From contig DAOLNV010000092.1 in the NCBI GenBank assembly GCA_035416745.1, positions 1 through 20,089 on the forward strand: 20,089 bases of DNA, read 5' to 3'. Positions within the stretch are counted from its first letter, which is position 1. Each line of letters starts with the position of its first letter. Position numbers and translations under genes: made by a program. Source of the stretch: Candidatus Hydrogenedentota bacterium (lineage in GTDB: Bacteria > Hydrogenedentota > Hydrogenedentia > Hydrogenedentales > SLHB01). Below the pieces are notes generated by a model that did not search any database, was not told where the DNA came from, and saw only the letters and a list, made by a program, of their open reading frames with translations. This document shows, piece by piece, positions 14,182 to 20,089 of the stretch.

Positions 14182-15492
14182 CTACGGGAAAATCTTCAGA
14201 TGGGTCATCCGCGCGAACTGATCTAATGGACGAGAGAGGTCGCCGTAAGCGACCATCCAGTGATGCCCCGTACCGAAATCGGCTGTCTCCCTCAAGAACC
14301 GCTCCAAGGGCGCGTCCAGCCGCACCTTGACCGGGATCCCAGGAAACACCATACCGGTCGGAACCGCCTCGCCCGTATAGCGGGTCAACCGGTACGTGCC
14401 CTTTCGCCCGCAGAGATTGGCGATCGTGACCCGCCCCGGAACGCCGGAGTAGTGGGCCGCCACGCCGTGCTCCATCAGGCGGACCCGCTCCAGACGCACG
14501 GACTTGGCGTCCCCCGCGAGGGAAATGGCCGACGAGCCGCAATGACTCATGGTACAGGTGTTGTCGTGTTCGTCCGCGAAAAGAAGGTCCGTATTGTGAA
14601 CCGGCTGTCCGGACATGAGGTGCATGGCGGCGGTCAGAATCAGCGAATTCATGTCTCCTTCGCAGGACGTGACAATTCCTTCCTCGGCCAGCCAACCGCA
14701 TGCGAGACAAGCGATTCCCATGAGGTCCGGATAGCAGCCGACCGCAATCCCCGCCAATCGATCGGTCTCAATCCAAGCGCGAAGGGCAAGGTAGCAGCGT
14801 GCGGCAGTGACGCCGCTCACGTCGTCCGCGTTGCACAATCCGCACCGGCTCTTTGTTTGCGCCCAGATCGCCCCGGCATCGCCTGCATTCGCTGCATCCA
14901 TGGCTGCGCGCAGCTCATCGGCACCCTTGAAACGGACCAACGCGCCGAACTGTTCGAACAGGTCGTACTCGTGAAATGTCACTTCCATCATTCCGATGGT
15001 GCGGTGACCCAGCATGCCGAAGCGCGCCTTCTTCAGGCGAGAGGCCGCGGCGGAAGCCCTCGCCGCGCTCATGATATGAGCCTGGACGTCCGCATGGTCA
15101 ATCGGTCCGTGGACGAATTCGCGCGGATGGCCCAACTCGGTCAGGACCTCGACCAATTGCTGGGAACCGCAAAGCGACCCGGTGTCCATTCCGGGAATGC
15201 CCCACGCCACGAGGGGAACCGGACAACTTCGCAGGAAATCGACCGCCAAGCTGTCATGTGCCCAGGTCGCCGCCAGCCAAACCACCGCTTCCACGTGTGC
15301 CTTTGAAAGAGCTTCTGCCGCTTGGAGCGCCGTGGGCACATCGAACACGGGCCGCAGCACGGGAACGACATCCAGCGGCAACCCCTTCAATGCCGCGTGA
15401 GCTTGTTCGAGGAGCCGCGGCGCTTCTTGCCACCCGACTTCCATCGGCGCGTACGCCGCCACGAGCCCCATCCTTGGCTTGTCACTCCACAC
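14182..15492 (-). CDS. L-fucose/L-arabinose isomerase-like protein
   Basis: This 436-residue protein (numbered from GTG 15492) has the layout of the FucI/AraA superfamily. It has an N-terminal Rossmann-like region (MGLVAAYAPMEVG, then VVWLAATWAHDS at 70-81) and a C-terminal catalytic part. Candidate metal and catalytic residues are Glu278 in TSCEGDMNSL, Asp307/Asp310 in FADEHDN, His317 in SHCG and the His410-His411 pair in GTGHHWMVAYGD. These enzymes interconvert aldoses and ketoses in the cytoplasm. It is shorter than classic FucI (about 590) or AraA (about 500) and belongs to the uncharacterised short branch of the superfamily, so the sugar is unknown. The GTG start is chosen because GGAGG (15501-15505) lies 8 bases upstream; ATG 15471 and TTG 15528 are alternatives without such a site. 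It is convergent with the symporter gene, 71 bases apart. Confidence 0.82.
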   Translation of the reverse strand: MWSDKPRMGLVAAYAPMEVGWQEAPRLLEQAHAALKGLPLDVVPVLRPVFDVPTALQAAEALSKAHVEAVVWLAATWAHDSLAVDFLRSCPVPLVAWGIPGMDTGSLCGSQQLVEVLTELGHPREFVHGPIDHADVQAHIMSAARASAAASRLKKARFGMLGHRTIGMMEVTFHEYDLFEQFGALVRFKGADELRAAMDAANAGDAGAIWAQTKSRCGLCNADDVSGVTAARCYLALRAWIETDRLAGIAVGCYPDLMGIACLACGWLAEEGIVTSCEGDMNSLILTAAMHLMSGQPVHNTDLLFADEHDNTCTMSHCGSSAISLAGDAKSVRLERVRLMEHGVAAHYSGVPGRVTIANLCGRKGTYRLTRYTGEAVPTGMVFPGIPVKVRLDAPLERFLRETADFGTGHHWMVAYGDLSRPLDQFARMTHLKIFP

Positions 15493-15804
15493 GTCCGCAT
15501 CCTCCGCATGTTGCGAGCACTTGAACAAATCCTACGGCCCACCCTCTGGACGTTTCAACAGGCCGCGCGAGACGTGAACATCGCGGCCAGGAAACCGGCG
15601 CACAAAGGGCGAGTTCTCAGCAACCACACCACCCGCAATGCGCGGTCCTTTGATCCGAATTCGCGTGCAGGCCGGCCTTGAATACGCAACGCCATGCGGG
15701 CAGGATCAGTCGTGCGCGACCCTCAGCAGGGGAAATGCCTGCAGGGTGTTTGACGAAGGGCACGCTATGTTCATTGCCACCCCGCAAGAGGAGATTGACC
15801 AACA
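15493..15804. other. Divergent intergenic region, no gene seen
   Basis: This 312-base stretch separates the isomerase gene (minus) and the propeller glycosidase-like gene (plus). The first part holds the isomerase ribosome site (CCTCC at 15501-15505 on the plus strand). The last part holds the GAGGAG site for 15805. A plus-strand 57-codon frame from 15508 to 15681 lacks a ribosome site and is probably chance. I see no strong inverted repeat. Confidence 0.45.
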
Positions 15805-17268
15805 ATGATGATAAGCGCAGTGATTTCGGCCGCAGCTCTCCTGGCGCAACCCCCCGCCGTGGATATCGGGTCGCGTCTTGAGTTGATGGTGGACGACTAT
15901 CTGGTTGAACGCCTGGCGGGCGGCGCTTCGTTTCAGTTGCAGCACCCCGTGCCGCGGGAAGTCGCGATTGTCCATGACCAGCCATGGGAAGGCAGCATGT
16001 GCGACTACCACACGGTGTTCAAGGATGGCGGCCTGTTCCGCATGTACTACACGATGGCCGACATCGAGGTGCTGCCGGAAGGCGGCATCAGCGACAAACA
16101 TCCCCTGTTTTGCGGGTATGCAGAGAGCCCGGACGGCGTCCATTGGGCCAAGCCCAATCTGGGCCTGTTCGAATTCAACGGCTCCAAGGAGAACAACATC
16201 GTATGGATGGGCGAAGGTGCGCATGACTTCGACCCGTTCATCGACACCAATCCGGACTGCAAACCCGAGGCCAGGTATAAATGCGTTGCCCTCGCAAATG
16301 GAACGCTATGGGCGTTTCAATCGCCCGACGCAATCCACTGGACGCCTATGGCGAAGAATCCCATCATCACCAAGGGCGCGTTTGATACCCAGAACATTGC
16401 TTTCTGGGATTCCGTCAACAAGGTCTACCGCGCGTATATTCGCGATTTCCACAATGGGGTCCGCGACATCCGGATGTCGGCCTCGCCCGATTTTGAGAAC
16501 TGGACTGAGCCGGTGATGCTGCAGTTTCCCGGCGCGCCCGATGAAGCCCTGTACACGAACCAGGTGGCGCCCTACTACCGTGCGCCCCACATCCTGCTCG
16601 GATTCCCTACGCGGTACACGGAGAGGGCCTGGTCGCCTTCAATGGAAGCATTGCCCGATGCCGATCACCGGCACCGGCGCGCCAAGGCCGTTGAACGCTA
16701 TGGCACGGCAATTACGGACGGGCTGTTCATGAGCAGCCGCGACGGACTCGTTTTCAAGCGTTGGGGAGAGGCGTTTGTGCGTCCGGGCATCGAACGCAAT
16801 GACAACTGGATCTACGGCGACGGTTATCAGAACTGGGGCATCATCGAGACGAAATCGGATGTGCCCAATGCGCCAAACGAGCTATCCGTCTACTGCATCG
16901 AAAATAACTGGAAACCGAGTTGCCGTTTGCGCCGGTTTACCTTGCGGCTCGACGGGTTTGTTTCCGTCAACGCGCCCATGTCCGGCGGCGAGTTGGTCAC
17001 GAAGCCCTTCGTGTTCGCCGGCAAGAACCTGGTGTTGAACTTCTCCACCTCGGCGGCCGGCAGTATCCGCATCGAGCTTCAGGACTCGGAAGGCAAGCCG
17101 CTGCCCGGGTTCACGCTGGATGAGACGCCCGAACTCTTCGGCGATTCGCTTGCTCGCGCCGTTGCGTGGAAAGAAGGGGCTGGCCTCGCCGCGCTCGCGG
17201 GCAAGGCCGTGCGGCTCCGGTTCGTCATGAAAGACGCCGACGTGTTTTCGTTCCAGTTCAAGGACTGA
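15805..17268 (+). CDS. Secreted five-bladed-propeller glycosidase-like protein (GH32/GH43 type)
   Basis: This encodes 487 residues with a short hydrophobic leader (MMISAVISAAALLAQPP) that looks like a signal peptide. The next segment (LELMVDDYLVERL) opens a propeller fold of the GH32/GH43/GH68 kind. Typical repeats are visible: DYHTVFKDGGLFRMYYTM (67-84), GYAESPDGVHWAKPNLG (104-120), AFQSPDAIHWTP (170-181) and FMSSRDGLVFKRW (308-320). From about residue 370 a beta-sandwich-like domain follows. Proteins of this shape are abundant in planctomycetes and usually annotated as hypothetical or GH32/43-like; the catalytic acids are not obvious to me, so activity is unproven. GGAG lies 11 bases before ATG 15805; ATG 15808 is a close alternative. 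It probably acts outside the cytoplasm on plant or algal glycan fragments. It is divergent from the isomerase gene. Confidence 0.8.
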   Translation: MMISAVISAAALLAQPPAVDIGSRLELMVDDYLVERLAGGASFQLQHPVPREVAIVHDQPWEGSMCDYHTVFKDGGLFRMYYTMADIEVLPEGGISDKHPLFCGYAESPDGVHWAKPNLGLFEFNGSKENNIVWMGEGAHDFDPFIDTNPDCKPEARYKCVALANGTLWAFQSPDAIHWTPMAKNPIITKGAFDTQNIAFWDSVNKVYRAYIRDFHNGVRDIRMSASPDFENWTEPVMLQFPGAPDEALYTNQVAPYYRAPHILLGFPTRYTERAWSPSMEALPDADHRHRRAKAVERYGTAITDGLFMSSRDGLVFKRWGEAFVRPGIERNDNWIYGDGYQNWGIIETKSDVPNAPNELSVYCIENNWKPSCRLRRFTLRLDGFVSVNAPMSGGELVTKPFVFAGKNLVLNFSTSAAGSIRIELQDSEGKPLPGFTLDETPELFGDSLARAVAWKEGAGLAALAGKAVRLRFVMKDADVFSFQFKD

Positions 17269-17770
17269 ACCGCCCCCTGCGTTCCGGTCTGGCCGCGCGG
17301 CAACGCCAAGGTCAATGCGCTTGCTCCGAAACTGGGCATTGATGGGGCGCACGGGACCGCTAAGGCCGCTGACCGGCGAAACCAACAGCTCCGGAAGAGC
17401 CGCTGCCGTCAGCGTGTAAATTGCGATGGCTCAATCACTTAGCTCGAGAGAAACAACTGGTCCTGCCGGAAGCGCCACCGGATAGTAAAACCCAGCTACG
17501 ACCTTAAGGCAACTCAGGCGAACGTAGATGCGCGAATCTCGGTTGGATTGACGACCGAAATTCTGAGGCCGAATCCAGAGAACCTCCTCTTACGCGCTCT
17601 GTTCATCGTGCCATGAGAAGCCCCGTACCCGTTCCGCTCACCACGAGCTTCACCCCCTTAGCCTACGCCCTGGCTGCGGGCGCACTGCGCCATTTCTAGC
17701 AACCGCGCGGCCGCATGTCGTTACTCTCTTTGCTACTCGAACTTGCCAACATCGCGCCGGGAAAGAGCGC
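17269..17770. other. 502-base gap between convergent genes, possible decayed coding sequence
   Basis: No complete gene is visible. A minus-strand frame open from 17589 to TGA 17431 gives 52 protein-like residues ending in YYPVALPAGPVVSLELSD but has no usual start codon. An overlapping frame from ATG 17620 gives a 30-residue peptide with GFGLRISVVNPTEIRAS. Together they suggest remnants of a gene broken by frameshifts, though chance is possible. No good terminator hairpin was found for either flanking gene. Confidence 0.3.
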
Positions 17771-19837
17771 CTAGGGCGTCAGGAAATTCAGGTAGTTCTC
17801 AAGATTTGTGTATCCGTCGGCGTCGGCATCTTGTGCGCCGTCCTCCCCACAGTTCGGATTCAGCCCGTGTGTGCATTCCCACGCGTCCGGCATTCCGTCT
17901 CGGTCCGTGTCTATGGGCGCGGGCGCGGACCTCAGCAGCGGCCAGCCGCCTACCTCATCCTGCGAGTCGATGAGGCGACCCTGTCCAGTCCGCACGTTTT
18001 CGACAACGCGCTCATCCACGGCGTCTCGCATCAGCGACATGCCCGCCCTCGCCAGGACCATCTCATACGCATCCGTAGCGGACTGTGTCGCAGGCGCGTA
18101 GCCTCCGACTTCGAACGGCTGTTCGACCATCCAGTCTTGAAGCGTTCCGTCGTAGCGATACTTGCCTCGGCCCAGCCAGCGCGTAAAGTCGACGGCGGCG
18201 TAGTTGTTCTTGTTAAGGTCTTCCCGGCCTTCGAATATGTTGCCGGCCATGTAGCCGTGGGCTTTCTTCGGTACGAGCGTCTTCATGGCGATGGGCAGGG
18301 CGGCGGCATCGGTTTCAGGGCCCGGCTTGAAGTAGTTATTGATAAGATTGGTCTGGCTGTCGGTCACGTTTGCGGCCCCGGACCAGTTGTAATCGACGTT
18401 GTTGCGGAAATCGACGATCACCTCCGGTTTCATTTCGTTGCCGCCGATAGTGGGATGGCGGTCCCGGCTCGTCGAAAACAGATTGTGGTGGATGCTGATA
18501 TTACTTCGGGGTTGCCGGAAAGATGCGCACATGGCGTGCGGCCCTTTGGGATGGATACTGTTGTTCAGCGCTTCGCTCAGAATGCACCACTGCATCGTAT
18601 AGTTCGTACACCCGCGCATGTCCTGATTGCCGTCAATGCCCCAGCTCAACGAACAGTGGTCAATGATGACATTATCGCAGTAGTCCACCGTCATCACATC
18701 GGGTCCAGAAGGCGGTTTGTTCTTATCTCCCAATCGTAATCGGAGATAGCGAATGACGATATCGCGAGAAGATTTCAGTTGAAGACCGTAGTCCTTGATC
18801 GTGATGCCATCACCGGGGGCGGTCTGGCCCGCCAGCGTCATGAAGGCTTTGTTCTCTATGGACAACGTCGATTTGAGTTCGATTGTGCCGGACACATCAA
18901 ACACGACCGTCCTCGGGGCTGCAGCGGTGTCAACGCCTTCCCGCAACGACCCGGGCCCTGCATCAGCCAGCGTGGACACATGATAGACGTCACCGCCCCG
19001 GCCGCCCTTTGTCCATTTCCCGAATCCCTCCGCCCCGGGAAACGCTGGAACCAGGCGATGACCGGGAGAGAGGGCCTCCCTGAGTGACGGTTTCCAGCGC
19101 GCGATGGCCTCCGCCGCCAACTGCGCCACCACCCGCGCACCGCGTTCCTGCAGATGCGTATTATCGGCATAGCCTTCCGGGTAGTTAGGGAAGGCCCCTT
19201 TCTTCAGGTTCATGAACAATGCGCTGGTCTTTTCGCGGCCGAGACTTTCAAAGAGCCCTCTGGTCAACGCGTGAAGGTCAATCAGCGGGACATCCATCTC
19301 CCTCGCTACGTCGCGGGCCGTCTCCGGATATCCTCCAAGGGTGTCTTCCATCACCGTCTCGCCAGTCCATGCGTTCCTGTTGATGGAGGTCAGCACGATG
19401 GGTATCGCCCCCTTCTCCCGCGTCTCCTGAATGTAAGTGATCAAATAGCCTCGATAAGTCGTGTCAGGGTCAGTGTATCGCGCCGGATCGTGCACTTTCG
19501 AATCGTTGTGGCCGAACTGAATCAAGACGTAATCCCCGCGGCTCAACTCGTCCACGACCCGTGCCCACGCGCCTTCCTCCATGAAGCTTTTCGCGCTGCG
19601 TCCGCTTCGCGCCCTGTTTTCGACTTGTATGACCTCGGGGTCGAAGAATTCCTGAAGCACCTGTCCCCACCCCGTCAGCGGGTAGCGCTCGGGCGGATAC
19701 GAGGCGGCCGTGGAATCGCCAATTACATACAACCTCGGGGTGGCGTAGCAATCGGTATGCACGCTAAACAGCCCACACAACAGGAAAACGGCCACGAGTG
19801 CGGCGCGAAATCCGCCTGCCGTCATGATACGGTTCAT
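17771..19837 (-). CDS. Secreted SGNH esterase fused to pectate-lyase-type domain, with calcium-binding tail
   Basis: This 688-residue protein (numbered from ATG 19837) has a signal peptide at 1-32. Residues 34-250 are an SGNH hydrolase of the rhamnogalacturonan acetylesterase (CE12) type: block I IGDSTAA (Ser42), block III GHND (109-112), and block V DNTHL with Asp225 and His228. Residues about 262-640 are a right-handed beta-helix of the pectate-lyase kind: AFPGAEGFGKWTKGGRGG (265-282), LADAGPGSLREGV (290-302), TVVFDVSGTIEL (310-321), AGQTAPGDGITIKDY (336-350) and IIDHCSLSWG (391-400). Residues 643-688 hold two calcium-loop motifs (DTDRDGMPDAWE and DADADGYTNLENYLN). The enzyme would deacetylate and cleave pectic polymer outside the cytoplasm. 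ATG 19837 is preferred because AAGGA lies 7 bases upstream, although the frame stays open to 20044. It is divergent from the secreted gene at 20031. Confidence 0.92.
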   Translation of the reverse strand: MNRIMTAGGFRAALVAVFLLCGLFSVHTDCYATPRLYVIGDSTAASYPPERYPLTGWGQVLQEFFDPEVIQVENRARSGRSAKSFMEEGAWARVVDELSRGDYVLIQFGHNDSKVHDPARYTDPDTTYRGYLITYIQETREKGAIPIVLTSINRNAWTGETVMEDTLGGYPETARDVAREMDVPLIDLHALTRGLFESLGREKTSALFMNLKKGAFPNYPEGYADNTHLQERGARVVAQLAAEAIARWKPSLREALSPGHRLVPAFPGAEGFGKWTKGGRGGDVYHVSTLADAGPGSLREGVDTAAAPRTVVFDVSGTIELKSTLSIENKAFMTLAGQTAPGDGITIKDYGLQLKSSRDIVIRYLRLRLGDKNKPPSGPDVMTVDYCDNVIIDHCSLSWGIDGNQDMRGCTNYTMQWCILSEALNNSIHPKGPHAMCASFRQPRSNISIHHNLFSTSRDRHPTIGGNEMKPEVIVDFRNNVDYNWSGAANVTDSQTNLINNYFKPGPETDAAALPIAMKTLVPKKAHGYMAGNIFEGREDLNKNNYAAVDFTRWLGRGKYRYDGTLQDWMVEQPFEVGGYAPATQSATDAYEMVLARAGMSLMRDAVDERVVENVRTGQGRLIDSQDEVGGWPLLRSAPAPIDTDRDGMPDAWECTHGLNPNCGEDGAQDADADGYTNLENYLNFLTP

Positions 19838-20030
19838 GGGTGAATCCTTATAGGTTTGGAGCTCGCACGGGCCGCGCCGGTTCGTGCGCGGCAACCGGAA
19901 ACCCATTCTAGCCGAGTTGACTGATTGTGCGCTATGATGCCGACCGGCTCGTGACGGTCCGCCCCGGCAACATGGCGTCCGAACCGAGCACCCCTGCCAA
20001 GGGAATGCGGACTGTTGCAAAGGAAACAAC

Positions 20031-20089
20031 ATGAAACGGTGCATGACAATCTTGACGGCGGGTCTATTGTGGGCTGTCTGCGTGGCCTG
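20031..20089 (+). CDS. Start of a secreted protein gene, cut by the window edge
   Basis: The last 59 bases begin a plus-strand frame at ATG 20031 with AAAGGA (20019-20024) at a 6-base spacing. The visible residues (MKRCMTILTAGLLWAVCVA) form the basic start and hydrophobic core of a signal peptide, with a cysteine near the possible end, so a lipoprotein cannot be ruled out. It is divergent from the esterase-lyase gene, so it probably belongs to the same secreted-enzyme region. Nothing more can be said of its function. Confidence 0.7.
   Translation, partial: MKRCMTILTAGLLWAVCVA

Noticed and set aside
17831..18739. 302-codon plus-strand frame opposite the esterase-lyase gene
   Set aside because: It is antisense to a protein with clear SGNH and beta-helix motifs, with no ribosome site or domain of its own.

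Overview
The window looks like a piece of chromosome from a polysaccharide-degrading bacterium of the Planctomycetota/PVC or Hydrogenedentota kind. The clues are a DUF1080 protein, a sodium:solute symporter, a five-bladed-propeller glycosidase-like protein, a secreted SGNH esterase fused to a pectate-lyase-type domain, and an H1-like lysine/alanine minigene. This placement is an inference from gene content; no rRNA, tRNA or marker gene is present to confirm it.

The left part (about 1-9100) looks accessory. A very large STAND NTPase (434-5152, minus) has a NACHT-type P-loop ATPase core, an unrecognised N-terminal region of about 290 residues and a long helical-repeat C-terminus. Divergent from it is a sigma-70-like protein split between two overlapping frames: a region-2-like half at 5557-6069 and a region-4-like half ending at 6223. 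A 13-bp perfect hairpin (6262-6296) then separates it from three minus-strand genes: two paralogous ParB-like HTH proteins of the kind found beside serine recombinases (6335-6793 and 8064-8936), with a nitrilase-superfamily amidohydrolase between them (7137-7904). No recombinase catalytic domain is present. The STAND gene region is visibly more AT-rich than the right half (29 G/C in 2401-2460 against 39 G/C in 13201-13260).

The right part (about 9158-20089) looks like a carbohydrate-use region made mostly of single-gene units in alternating orientation. It holds a secreted YVTN-type beta-propeller (9158-10306, minus), a 35-residue H1-like basic protein with its own promoter-like region (10747-10854, plus), a secreted DUF1080 protein (11047-12051, minus), an SSS-family transporter (12296-14110, plus), an L-fucose/L-arabinose isomerase-like enzyme (14182-15492, minus), a secreted GH32/43-like propeller (15805-17268, plus), a secreted SGNH-esterase/polysaccharide-lyase fusion (17771-19837, minus), and the first codons of a divergent secreted protein cut by the window edge (20031 onward, plus).

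A coherent reading is that the esterase-lyase removes acetyl groups from and cleaves pectic polymers outside the cytoplasm, the propeller glycosidase-like and DUF1080 proteins trim products, the symporter imports a sugar or uronate, and the isomerase starts its catabolism. The individual substrates are not shown by the sequence. I saw no CRISPR array, tRNA, rRNA or complete insertion sequence.
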